Source: Seison nebaliae (lineage: Eukaryota > Rotifera > Pararotatoria > Seisonacea > Seisonidae). Taken from it: DNA of 26,522 nucleotides. How positions within the stretch are numbered: the first letter of the stretch is position 1; each line of letters starts with the position of its first letter. Made by a program: the position numbers and the translations under genes. Under the pieces are notes generated by a model. The model made no database searches, had not been told where the DNA came from, and worked only from the letters and a program-made list of their open reading frames with translations. The DNA is taken from assembly GCA_023231475.1 (NCBI GenBank), contig JALJEE010002751.1, positions 1 through 26,522 on the forward strand, read 5' to 3'. Of the stretch, positions 1 to 12,055 are shown piece after piece.

Positions 1-76
1 ACATGACAATCCTATACAGTTATATACTGTGTTTTACTTATTTTCAATCAATAAATTTCAGAAAATCAAAGTCTGC

Positions 77-186
77 GTGGCTCTTTTGTCCATGGCTCTT
101 TTGTCTCGTGGCTCTTTTGTCCATGGCTCTTTTGTCCCGTGGCTCTTTTGTGCCGTGGCTCTTTTGTCTCGTGGCTCTTATGTCCT
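77..186. repeat. Short minisatellite, 7 copies of a 15-16 bp unit
   Basis: Seven head-to-tail copies of a unit reading GTGGCTCTTTTGTCYC are visible, alternating 16 and 15 bp, so that copies 1+2 and 3+4 form nearly identical 31-bp pairs. The last copy has diverged (CTCTTATGTCC). The unit contains no stop in two frames, which explains the open frames across it on the plus strand. Composition is GC-richer than the flanks. No coding role is supported. Confidence 0.9.
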
Positions 187-3100
187 AGACTCATTATTGC
201 ACTCCAGTTTTAAGTTCAAAAATTATATATAGTACAATTATAATAAATAAAACTTTAACATATGTAGTTGGATGATAATCCTAAAAAAATTAATTAGAGA
301 TAACGAAAATTCTATTAAATTGTAGTAAGTGACATAATATAAAACATTTTAAATGAGATGAGAAGTTAAATTAGAATTGAATAAGTGAAATTAAGAATTT
401 AGAATGATTTCATTTTCTGCCAAGTTGGGGGAATATGTTGATAAGAATGAAAAAACGTTGTCTTCATTTTTTTGACATATCCATTAAACTTCAATTATTT
501 ATCAGTTGAGCATATATCAAAAGGAAAAGTTGATGCCGTGAAAAGTGGAGAGAAAGAGAAGAAATAGATTGTACGCTTCTACTTGAAGTTTCGCCTGTCA
601 GCCGGGAACCATGTTAGCAGTGGGTTTTTTATTTATTAAACTATGAAATTTATTTGATATTTATTTTATTACAGTAATTTCTAATTTCTTATTTGATTAC
701 CTTCTATTTTTCTTGTTGTAGAATCTACAATCTACAATCTACAATGTAGATAGATACGGATCAAGTCTGTTTGTTGTGGCAGTGATAGATGGAATGGAAT
801 CGATTATACGATTGTTAATGTATCGTATATCTACCAACTTTTAAGTGGTATGTAGAATGTAATTTATTAGTGCACATATGATGAAAGTGTGTTGGTGAGA
901 GGAGGAAGATTAATAAATTTGTAGAGAAGATAAATTATTAAAGTATATCTTCTAAATGGATATGAGTGATGAGCATAAATGAAGAATGGAAGAATAATAT
1001 TTGTACAAATAGATAATTCTTATACAGATATCGATCTTTGTATGTGGACAGGAGAATCATTGCTTATCAATATATTATTGTATCGTCCAATCTGTGCCGA
1101 ATTCCTATTCTTTCTGCTCTATTGAATTAGAGTGAGGAGACGATGCACTCGTACCAAATTGTTGTGTATAATTATCATGTATGCATATACGTATATCAAT
1201 CCGTACGTATTTGGAAGGCGATGACGATGATGATGGAATAGATGGATGGGCGTACAAAAGAAAGATGAATAGATAGATCGTTTCTATTATTTCCGACATA
1301 CATCTTTAGTCATATACAGATGAGCTGGTAATAATTCAAGGAAAAATGAATGAGAATGGGATGAATTAAGAGAAAGAGAAATAGATCGACAAGAAGTAAT
1401 GGATATCAGTCCATCAGATAAGTGTTCATGATTACAAGCTCAATCATCGCAGATTAATATTTCCCATCAAATTATTTCGTCTTTCGTTGTTTCGATCGAT
1501 TGTTCGTTCGTTCATTTAAAGAGTTTCACTCGAACGCCAATCTGCACAATAATTCATTTCCATCCATTCATAATTAGTAATGTTATTAATTGTTGATGAC
1601 TATTTCTTGCCTTTCATGTCATTCAACTAGAAACACTTAATCAGTGGCAATCTTTCTCCCATCATTCATCTATTTCGACATCAATTCGATTCATGATGAT
1701 GCATTGTTGTTGCAGTGTTGGAGTTATGCAAGGGAAAATTACGATCATCATCTCATTGACATCACAACAGAATGGGAAGAGTTAGTATCTTAAATAGAAA
1801 TTACTTTTCCATTCTGCAGTGTGTTAGAACGATTTGTGAATATGGAAGCAAATTGAATACAAGAAATTTATAGATTGATTTAGTTATGTCGTCTTATGAA
1901 TCAGTTTGCTTTCCACGTCTTTCTTATTGTTGATGAGAATTAAGGAAAAAGTTGATGAATGAAGAAATGGATAAATTTTTTCTTTTCATCGCCATTATCA
2001 TCTTTATCATAATTATCAATATTTTTAATCATGATTAACTTAATTGCTTTATGGGCGAATTTATTCTCCTTCTTCTCCTCTTCTTCTAATTTCGGATGAT
2101 AGAGACGACTCCCATAATGGATGTTCAATATAATACTTATCTCAACCATCGAAATAGAATGCAATTTAATGGCATTTATTTTTTTCCTATTTCATATATA
2201 ATGTGTCAGATTTTTAATCGATTTTATTCGCTTCAACCAAGTAAGACCACTTCTCCTATTAATCTCATCTCACTTCTTATGTCAATCCGTTGTTCGATTA
2301 GTGCACTGTGTGTGCACAGATTTTGAGTAGAATTTGTTTATTAATATATGATGATGCACTTAATTGTGTGCAATTACATTATACATCGTTCGATAGATAT
2401 TCCAACTTAAAACAAAGACGTTATGGAAAATCTGATTATAACAGCAATTATACCGCATTAATCATACCATCTAATCATATTCACATAGATATCATATAAA
2501 TCTTTCTCCATGCGGGCGTTAGCATACTCTAGAAGAAGGTTACATTACTTGACGTAATTGTGGAAGTAAAACAAATTTATTTCATTCATAATCTATTTAT
2601 TTTGTCGATTTGTAGAATGAGTGGGGATGATATCATACACACAATACACTCAGAAAATCATTAGCTTTGAGGAAATTGAATAATATGTAATCGATGTGTT
2701 TATCATTGAATAGATTCTCACTTATTCGCCTTATCCCATTTGAAGATGATGTTTAATAATTCAATTAATTTCTTTTTACGTTTCCAAAAAGAATTTCTCA
2801 TTAAATTCCTAACTTCCCTATTGCTCCACTAACTCTAACAATAACAACTTGGGGCGATTACTTGATGCATATACAGGATCTATCTACTTCAATTACCTTT
2901 ATGCAAACTTAACTCCATTCCTTCAACTGTTTGCCTTCAATTCATTTTTTCGTTCCATTCACTTTATCTTCCTGAACAATCATCCTGTAAATTGAATGAA
3001 TATTCTCTAATTTGATTAATAACAAATTTCCAACTTTTGTTTAACTAATAAATTAACAGATATCTTTTCCTGGTTAATCTCATTTTTCAAATATACTCCG

Positions 3101-5515
3101 ATACTTTCATTTAATTTATTATCTCCGGCCTATTATCTATCATTCCCAACACAATATTTCCTTTTTTGTTGTTGGTTTTTAGGAAAATTCATCTCAACGC
3201 GATCAACGTGCATTCTCATTATGTCTGATTGAATGGATCTGTTTTGCACATGTCTTTTGTTGTTAATGAAAACTAAGTAAGTTTACTCCACTTTTTACTG
3301 ATCGATTGTTGAGCGGATAGAGAAGATTCCGATATTTCGGAATTGGAACGATTTCCATTGTTTGGAGCAATATTGATGAATGTTTATTTTCATTTCTTTA
3401 TCAACAAGAATCTAATAAATCTGGAAATGAATCCAATGATCAGGTGCATTGTTCTTTATTCGATTATTTAGTTTAGACGTTATCATTCCGAAAGGAAACC
3501 GACCATTTTCCATTGAATGTTTATGTAGATAAACTATGTTTCCACTCGATGTACATTTACAACGCCGAAGGAAAGAAAGAAAGAAATTTTTTCGACGTTA
3601 TAAATTTCAATGGACCGTTAGGTAAAACGACAGATCGAATTAATATGAGCTTGTTGCAACTGCTTTTATTGAACGCCATTGTCTGAAACGTTTACGATTT
3701 TCCGTTTTAAATGGAAAGATTATGCAGAAACAAAGACAACCTTTCTCAAATTTCCATTTCGACGATTATACGCAGTACGAATAGCTTCATTAAAAAAGGG
3801 AAGGTATTTTGAAAGCCGAATTTATTCGAAGAAAAGGGATGTTCTTTCGGTCTGATATATTCCTATACACTCATCTGTGTCCATAAACAACTACTGGTAT
3901 AAATACACGTACACAAACGAATTCCGAATGGATCATCAAGCTGACGTTGTCGACAGACGTGTAAGAAAAAAAATTGTCGATCATGATGATGATTATGATG
4001 ATGGTAGTGCGGATTATTTGCATAAATTTCAAAGGAAATTTCCTTTCTTCGACTGTACTCTCTCAATCATTCATTGCCACCGTATGTTACATAGCAGAGA
4101 CGTATGGTTTAGAATTTTAAAATTATTTTCTTACAAACTACCTACCTTTCCTACTCACCTCCCAATACATTTTTCTACCTTTCGTTCTTTTCTCATGATA
4201 CACTTTCTCCTTGTTGTTCATCATAAAAAATTTATTCGAATAATAAGAAAAAATGTAATAAAATTTTATAGAAATTTAACTCCAATAAATTTAAAGTTTT
4301 TTCTTTTTTTCTTGAACACCGAAATTTCGAATAACAAAATTTCCTTTGTATATTTATGATATCTTATTAACGTTCTTCAAATTAAAAAGAAGAAAATCGA
4401 CATCTATATCATCATTAGAATTGGAAATCACAATATTCTATTTCATTCATCATCCGTATCTCTCCACCCCTTCCCCTAGGAGGTGATGGATGAAATGATG
4501 TGAGAGTGATGAAGGAAGGAAAAGCAATTAAAGACATCGTCATCCTCATTATCTCACTTGAAAAGATAATGAGACGTAATCGATCAATTTTCATTGGAAT
4601 AGATGAAATCAATCCTCATATTATTCATCTCAAAATTGGCGATTAAATAATCGATTTTCATATTTTTCACTGATTCGAGAATAAGAATCGAGGAAGTTCT
4701 TCAAGAGAATGTCGAACGAATTCCCAATATAATTCCCCTTCATTTATTTGTCTTTGATTTCCATGTCGTTTACTTATTTACAATCAAATCGAATAATTAT
4801 TCTTCGACGGGATTGTATTTAGATAAGAAGAAAAAAAGTTATGAAATGACTGATGAAGTAACAGACTGAAAACGGGAAAAAACATGAAATTCTAGTAAAT
4901 ATTTGTCGACTGACATCAGGCGATTCTATGTTTAAAACTTCGAATTTTGTCGATATTCTCAATTTAGATATTAACGGCATCATTTCTCCTACCATTTCTC
5001 ATCAATCAAAATGGACTAAGCTTTATTTAATGAATTTGTTAAACATGTTTTCTTTCTAATTCGTCCAAAATGATGGAGTGTTTCGATATTCTCTAAGGAT
5101 TATTTCTCACGAATTCAGCGCGAGAACTTGTTTTATGTTCCACGAAATTTTATCAACTTTTCTCTATGTGACGAAATGGTTGCGATTGTGCTCTCTCTTC
5201 ATTAAATGTTTATTCAATTTCGCCAACTAAATACTTCTCCCATTTTCTTTACAAGTCATAATTATATTGTTTTGGTTTCCATATTCTGTTGTGGAATCAT
5301 CTGTTATGGGAAAAATTATCATCATTAAAACTTCTTATTCTAATTCATTTTTTCCTTTCTTATGATCAAATTTGTGAACTGAAGGAAAGTTCTGACATAA
5401 CAGATGTAACATTGATTTCGTTGGTAATAAGTCAATAGAAGAAGATTTAAATAATTTCTTTTTTTTGAAATTTCAATCAAAACTATTTGTCATCATCTTC
5501 TCCTTCCATCGTCAG
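187..5515. other. Long stretch without a convincing gene; probable 5' region or first intron of the KH-domain gene
   Basis: I scanned both strands and found only short, low-complexity or T-rich open frames with no recognisable domain. Local features are a (TCTACAA)x3 run with an inverted TTGTAGA at 716-744, CAT/ATG-rich purine-pyrimidine tracts, and a 16-bp perfect palindrome at 4031-4046. The stretch ends at an acceptor-like TTCCATCGTCAG (AG at 5514-5515) two bases before the ATG at 5518, so at least its 3' end is probably intronic. A possible tiny coding exon at 611-623 (ATG TTA GCA GTG G, then GT) would join in frame to position 5516. That is speculative. Confidence 0.5.
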
Positions 5516-5517
5516 GT

Positions 5518-8500
5518 ATGACAGCAGCATCGGCAATTGGTAATTCTCTACCACTAATCACACCATCAGCATCTTTGTGGACAAATAATATAACGACTAC
5601 TTCATCTCCATCATCCGAATCATCTTCATCATCCTCATCATCTGCTGCTGTCACTAAAATCACTGGCTGTCTAACAAATGATCTAACCAAATCGTTAACA
5701 AACGATTCGATGGCTAATACATCTCTTTTTACTAATGAAATACAAAATGCTCTAAAGAATGACGAAGTGAAAAACTTGCCAAATATTGATAACATTCTCC
5801 AACAACAAAGATTACAGAGCATCATCCAGTTACAACAACAACAACATCAACAATTGTTGACAAGTCAATTATCATCAACATCCTCCAATCTCCTCTCATC
5901 AGCAACATCACTTGCAGCCGCCTCAACATCATCATTAACAAGACAACAATCAAATGTGAAATATTCAAATGATTATTCTGATTCATTTAAATTGCCTGAA
6001 AACGTCTTACAAATTCGAATGTTGGTGAATTCGAAAGAAATTGCCCATTGTCTCTCGGATAACGGCGACTTCTTCAAACAAGCTAAAGTTAATTTGGCGA
6101 TTAGTGAAGGTGGAGCAAATGATCAAATTTTATCGATTTCTGGTAGTATCGAAAATATTAAAACCGCTTTCCATCATATCGTGAGTAAACTAGATGAAAA
6201 ATCGGAATATGCTTCACAATTACACTCTTCAAATAAAAGTGATAAGTCGTTTGAAGATCCAATAAACGAATACTCCAGTGAATGTAAACGACCGAATATT
6301 GCTAAAGATAATGATGGTAAAGACGAATTCGAACAAATCACTTTACCAATCGCAATCACATTAATTGTACCAGCATCTCAATGTGGATCGATTATTGGGA
6401 AAGTTAATATTTTTTTCGATTTCAAATAACAAATTTTTTTTTTCAATAATTTCATAATACGTAAAATGTTGAGATGACGAATAAGCAATCTTGTTTCTTC
6501 AAATATTTTTTTTAGAATTTCAAACTTTAAAACACACATCCATTTATCCGTCAACGTTACGATAGCAGGTACATCAAATTTCCTCCCTATCCACCACTCA
6601 GTCTCTCTTTCTATCTTTCCATATGTCATAATTATGTGCATATGTATATAACCTTTAATCTGTCTGATTATCTGTTTTCATTAAAATAAATGGCATATTC
6701 AATTTGATGGAATCGAAGTCAGGTTTCTCCAAATTTGATTGAATCCAAAAATTTTTTGTGCCTTTCGATTCTCCTCAAAAAAAAATTTTTGAATGTTTAT
6801 CAAAACGTTTTCCTTTTCATTGTATAAATTTTTTTGTTTTTTGGAAAGCATGTTTCCAATTTCGACTGAACCAAATGACAACCGTCGTAAATGAAAGGAC
6901 GACGTCAATTTCAATAATTTTCCACTAGCTAAGCGCGAAAGAATTGAGATACAAAAAGAAGTAAAACTTTCACTTTTCCATCAAATCTTGTTCGGTCATA
7001 TTTAACTTCATTCCATGCTACCTATTACATCTGCTATCATTCAGTGCATTCCTTTCCTTCTACCAAAATCGCTTCTCCAAATTACGGAATCTTTGGGTTG
7101 AACATTAGATCTCTAATCCAATTCAAATTTTCTCCACTAAAATTCTCCAGAGTTCCAAAATAGTTTTTCAATGAATACAGTTCAAATTAAGTGAATTCTT
7201 TCACCGTTCCACTAAAATATTAAACGTCCTCATTTGTTCTGAAAATGCTCGTTGATCTTCAATCCACATTTCTCCATTTCGACACAATTCTCATTTGTTT
7301 TCAACTTCAATAATTTCTTTTTCAATTTTCCTCATTCTTTTTAGGGAGGTGCCAAAATTCGAGAGATACGTGAAATTACAGGTGCAAGTATTCAAGTATC
7401 CGGTGAGATGTTGCCTCAGAGCACGGAGAGACGTGTAACGATTAGTGGAAAAGTACCAGTAATTGCTCATTGTTTTTCAATAATTTTGAATATAATGAAT
7501 GATTCACCAGCGAAAGGCACGACCATACCATTTCGACCGACACAATCAGTTATTCCTGATAATTCGTTAAGAACCAACTTCCTTTCTGGAAATACTGCAA
7601 CGAATAATCCAACTACAAATTATCAACAACTGATGAATAACAATAATAATAATAATTGTGGTAATAAAATGTTGAATACACATAATAATAATAATAATAA
7701 TCATAATAATACGAATACGAATACGAGTACAAATAGTCCAAATGGAATATTTAATAATAAATTGTCGAACAATAATTATAATAATATATTCAATCAAAAT
7801 AATCCGATGCAATGGAATTCAACACTTCCCTCATTGACCATGCCAAATACATATCAACAATTATTGTCATTGGCTAACACATCTCCAAGCAACAACAGTT
7901 ATCTGACAGCTGATATGAATAATCAATTCAATGACATCAATCTATTGTCTAGTTATAATTTGGCAAATAAATCGCTCAATGCAAACGACGCAATCAATTC
8001 GACTTTAGCTTCATATTTATTAGCGAATAATATTATGATTGCCAACGGTCAACCTTATCAGATACAAGGTGGTGTATCGGTACCTGTCAGTTTATCCAAT
8101 TTACCATTTATGCAGAATCAACAAACATCAATAAATTCTACTGCCGATGCTCTCAATCGATCATTATTGTCTCAAACACCGAATAGCGGTCTCGCCAATC
8201 TACCCAACAACACAAATATTAGTCTTTCCAATTATCTTCGAAATAATCAGTATCCATCACAATGTGGTAATATGAAAAATGTGACAAATCAACGAGCATC
8301 GTCAACACATCCCTCGCCAACTCATTGTTACGAATTCGTCCTACCAAACGATTTGATCGGTTGCATCATTGGCAGAGGTGGTCAGAAAATTTCCGAAATT
8401 AGGTTCAACTTCTTTAATTCTTCTTCTTTTAACAATTCCTTTTCAATTACAGACAAACATCTGGTGCTAATATAAAAATATCAGATTTAGAGGAGGGCCG

Positions 8501-8661
8501 TACCGAGAGACAAATTAGTATAACTGGCACAGCCGAACAAGTACAAATGGCCCAATTTTTGATTAATTCTAGGTTCGGTTTCTTCGTGAAATTAATAATA
8601 TATTCTTTATAACACTGTTCTTTCTAGAATTGCTTCAGAATTCGGGTTATTATTGGCATAG
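5518..8661 (+). CDS. Poly(rC)-binding protein / mub-like, three KH domains, KH1 degenerate
   Basis: Exons are 5518-6402, 7345-8402, 8453-8572 and 8628-8661, giving 698 aa; the phases match at every junction. This is a single-stranded C-rich nucleic-acid-binding protein of the PCBP/hnRNP K/mushroom-body-expressed family, which acts in mRNA splicing, stability and translation. KH1 (about residues 163-227) keeps the family signatures LQIRMLV, ISEG and AFHHIVSKLDE, but its binding loop reads SDNG instead of GxxG. KH2 (about 278-345) has IIGKGGAKIREIR, split by the 942-nt intron exactly between GK and GG. KH3 (about 621-688) has IIGRGGQKISEIR. A Ser/Gln-rich N-terminus and a long Asn-rich linker (about residues 350-615) roughly double the roughly 350-residue vertebrate length. 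The start may not be the true one, because an acceptor AG lies directly upstream. Family assignment is firm; the paralog name is not. Confidence 0.9.
6403..7344 (+). other. 942-nt intron inside the KH2 GxxG loop
   Basis: The donor is AAA|GTTAAT and the acceptor is CATTCTTTTTAG|GGAGGT. This is much longer than the other introns of this gene (50 and 55 nt). I see no nested gene or RNA. The open frames within it on either strand are AT-rich and featureless. Confidence 0.8.
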
Positions 8662-9037
8662 TTAATTCTTAGAGAAATCATCTTTGCACAACAAAAGGAG
8701 TTGGCATATCTATTCTCATGAGAATGGATAAAGGGAAAGAAGGATAATTTTGTATTTCACAACGATCATTTCTTTCTTTAATATTCAATAAAATTTATTA
8801 TTTATCATTTATTCTTCATTTATGAACTGCTTCTTCTTCGACGACGAATGATAATAGAAGATTGAAAACAAACATCAGCATTCGATTAAGCCGGAATCAT
8901 TAATCGTGCTGATTATTGATCGAATTGTGCGAAACAGTAAATGAAGAATCCCATTCACTCCCAAATATTAACTTTCTCATTTCTACTTTTCTCTTATCTT
9001 TCATATCATTGGTGATCGAAATCCTAAAAAGGAAATA
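8662..9037 (+). other. 3' UTR of the KH gene and upstream region of the homeobox gene
   Basis: AATAAA at 8787-8792, 126 nt after the stop codon, is the likely polyadenylation signal of the KH-domain gene. The remaining roughly 245 nt before the homeobox ATG must hold that gene's leader and promoter. I see no TATA box or other clear motif. Confidence 0.5.
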
Positions 9038-9748
9038 ATGCAATTCAATAAATCGTCATCTTTCCTCATAGATAATCTTACCAAGAACACTAACGAAAAA
9101 ATTCAAAAAGTTGAAAGTATGTCATTTAGCATTTCTTCTTTTTCCTTCACTTTCCTCTTTTGACACTCGCTTTAGAAGAGAAGGATAAATGGGAAAAATT
9201 TAACTTAACTCAAAATCATAAAGATCATCTGCTCGATTTATTGGCAGGTTTAAAACTTAAACACAAATAAAGAAAATTTCTCGTAACTAAAAATATTCAC
9301 AATTCGTTTAGAACAAGCTATTGCAACGGGTAAATGTCCAAATTGTAGTCATGGAACGGATGGATGTGACGAAAGTTGTAGTAAAAGACATCGAAGATCT
9401 CGCACATCTTATAACGAAGAACAAGTGAAACTGTTGGAGAAAGTATTCAAGCAAACGCATTATCCAGATGTGAATATTCGAGAACATTTGGCACTTATAA
9501 CCAATTTGGCCGAAGCCAGAATCCAGGTTAATATACTGAGTAGTTTGTTTATCTGATAATTATTTTTCACTTTGAAAAACATTAACAACTTCTACAATCG
9601 TACTGATTATCTGATGGAATATTTATTCGGGAAGGTTTGGTTCAAGAATCGAAGAGCAAAAATTCGAAAAACATCTAAACAAATGGCAGAGAAAGGAATA
9701 GAGAAAAGTATAAACATTCTTTCTGATGATAAAGAGGAAAAAGACTGA
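9038..9748 (+). CDS. Small paired-class K50 homeodomain protein, Dmbx-like
   Basis: Exons are 9038-9116, 9176-9247, 9312-9526 and 9635-9748, giving 159 aa with consistent phases. It is a DNA-binding transcription factor. The homeodomain spans about residues 77-136: [30 protein letters not shown], then [12 protein letters not shown]. Lys at homeodomain position 50 gives bicoid/Otx-type specificity. An intron falls between homeodomain residues 46 and 47, the classic paired-class site. The HYPDV, [17 protein letters not shown] and RRSRT blocks match what I remember of Dmbx better than Otx, Pitx or goosecoid. SFLIDNLT near the N-terminus resembles the FxIDNIL repressor octapeptide of paired-like factors. 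Just before the homeodomain is a C-x2-C-x6-C-x3-C cluster (C59, C62, C69, C73). The protein is less than half the usual Dmbx length, with no OAR-like tail. The acceptor at 9634 (GGGAAG) lacks a pyrimidine tract. Confidence 0.82.
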
Positions 9749-12055
9749 ACTTCGAGTTCTTCCGAACTTCATTTATTTCTTTGTGTAAAACTGTCAGTTA
9801 TTTAGTAAGTTTGTGGTATAATTGATAATTTCGTGAGAAGAAGTATTAACATAATTAACCGCTGAACGTTCAACTATCAAACAACTCTAATGAATGATGG
9901 ATTATGTGAAAAGACTCTATCATGCCTCTTATTTCACAACTTACTACTTTTTCCAATAAATTTTCGTTTCTTTTCTTGATTGGTTTGACTCTAGTTCCAT
10001 GCAGTAATTTAAAAAAATATTATTTATCAAAATATTTTAATCAAATCATTGAAATGAGATTCCATCACATTTTTTTCCATTTACAATTTTTTTCGTACTT
10101 CTAAACTTCCGAACAAAAAAAAATCGTAAATAGTTATTTACAAGATAAATTGTGTTGAGATCTAATCTGAAGTGAATCGGAATAGATTAATATGTCACAT
10201 ATTATATGTGAAGATTAACGTTCTTTTAATCTCAATATTTTTTCGATGAAGTGAAAACATTTCTTCTTCGCAGAAGATATACTATTAATCCAATTTATTA
10301 AAGTGTCGATTAAAAATTGATATTGAAGATATAGACGGTGGTACGATGAATATGAATGATGGGAGAATGAACAAATTTATCAGTGACAACTAAAACGAGA
10401 AATTTTAATCAAGAAGCATCGATCAATTATTAGTTGAGATGTTCATTAGGTGGACATGAAGGGGATTGGTCGAGATGTTCGAATTTAAAATGAAAAAATG
10501 AATCCTTCAATCACTGTAAGATAATGCAATTAAACCACTGACCCACATTGGGAGAAGTGCATTTAATCGTCAACGAACAGAAAAGAAATATTAAAAGAAA
10601 AAAATCGGTCGATTGATCGAATGAAACGATTTCATTTCATTTAATTGATGTTCTGAAGAAGATAAGTAAGAAGAAAACAACAACTATTCATAATAAGAAC
10701 TATAATCATCGTGAATGAAAAGTTTATACTTCATGTACAACTAAATTGTGTCGTTATGGATAAAATGTGGCGACGGATGTGAAATAGATGATGAAAAGAA
10801 AAAATTTTGAAATTTTTCTGATATATGTATATTTTTCCATCAGATGACACATCAGTTTTTTATGTAGATTTCGCTTCTTTTTGTTATTCTTCTATTCTTT
10901 GGCATTTTCCTCACTCAATTGAAATTCGGATTAACCGTAATCTTGTTCTCCATCTCGTCTAACATTGAAGTTCCTATGTTACTCATTCTTTCGTACATCG
11001 TCACTCTCATGACTCTAATCAATAACATTCTAACACGATTATTTCAAATCATTAAGAAAATCTTCTTTTCTTCTCTCTAATTCTCTTCATTTGTTTTGAC
11101 TCTTCATTTGACTGGAGAAATAGTCGCCAGATGTTCTCACTAATTCATCTCTTCTATTCCAATAATTATGTATTGTTATTGTATTGTATATTATTTATAT
11201 GATATTATTTCATTTTAGAAAGTGATACTTCAAGTGCCAGAATTATATTGTTCATTGATAGGTGATTATATGAATATTGAATGATATGGAGATATGGAAA
11301 CATGTTCGAATTCTTACGTATTATGTCCTTGGTAGAACTAACAAATAATTAATCAGGATAGAGTTAGTGCCGACAAGTAAGGCCTTAGTGCTGTTGAGCT
11401 TAGAAATACAACTAGAAATCTGGTTATATTGTGAAAGATTTTCATTTTAAACGTGCTAGTTACTATTAAATTTTCTTGTGTTTTTTATTCATTTGTAACA
11501 ATTCCTTCCTTTTTAGCGGATAGAGTCTTCGATTTAATGAGAACCGAAAACAAATATGTTTTCTTCTATGTTAACATGAGTAAATGGAATTCATTTGATA
11601 CGTGTGTGTTTGTGTGTGTGTGGATGATTTTCTTAATTTCATTTAATTCGTTTTTTTTTGAGAAAAACTGATGAATAGAAAGAAGAGTATTGAAATAAAT
11701 GGAAATTTATTGAAATTTTATTTCTGATGAACATCTGTTTTCTTTTTTCTTTCTTTCGATTAGGCAGATTATATAAACAATTCCTTCCATTCTCCTCATC
11801 ATTCCAAATCTCTAAATTGAGACTCTCCTCGAAAAGGAGTAGTCAATCTCTTGTTCAATATTGATAAGGAATCGATTCTTGTCCTCATCCATATATCTTC
11901 ATATTCTTCTGTCATTCAAGAAGGAAGTAATCAAGATTAGGTAACAACAAACAACAACATCATTATCCTCAGTTTACAAATAGAGAATATAATAATAGAT
12001 CAGGAGAAATTGTGGAAGAAGGAAAAAAATCGTTTTTGTTTTCAAAAAAAAAACC
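9749..12055. other. 2.3-kb stretch without a recognised gene
   Basis: This stretch lies between the homeobox stop and the Patronin ATG. It holds the 3' UTR of the former and the promoter and leader of the latter. I looked specifically for a CAMSAP calponin-homology exon and did not see one. A TATATAAA at 11770-11777 lies about 280 nt before the Patronin ATG and could be a core promoter, with low confidence. A short inverted repeat, TCACATA-TTA-TATGTGA, is at 10195-10211. Open frames here are short and T-rich. Confidence 0.55.
11770..11777 (+). promoter_or_regulatory. Candidate TATA box for Patronin
   Basis: TATATAAA sits in a moderately pyrimidine-rich context 279 nt upstream of the Patronin ATG. 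Start sites about 30 nt downstream would give a leader of about 255 nt. In so AT-rich a genome the motif occurs by chance, so this is only a candidate. Confidence 0.2.

Noticed and set aside
3-232. Two overlapping plus-strand open frames at the left end
   Set aside because: They exist only because the minisatellite unit lacks stops in these frames. The peptides are repeats of WLFC/ALLS type with no domain or splice context.
4031-4046. Perfect palindrome AAAGGAAATTTCCTTT, containing a kappaB/Dorsal-like GGAAATTTCC
   Set aside because: A single match in AT-rich sequence is expected by chance, and there is no cluster of sites. The presence of cactin elsewhere in the window is not evidence for regulation here.
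3877-4359. 160-residue plus-strand open frame
   Set aside because: Residue pattern is random and T-rich, no recognisable motif, no good start context, and it lies in the probable long first intron or leader region.
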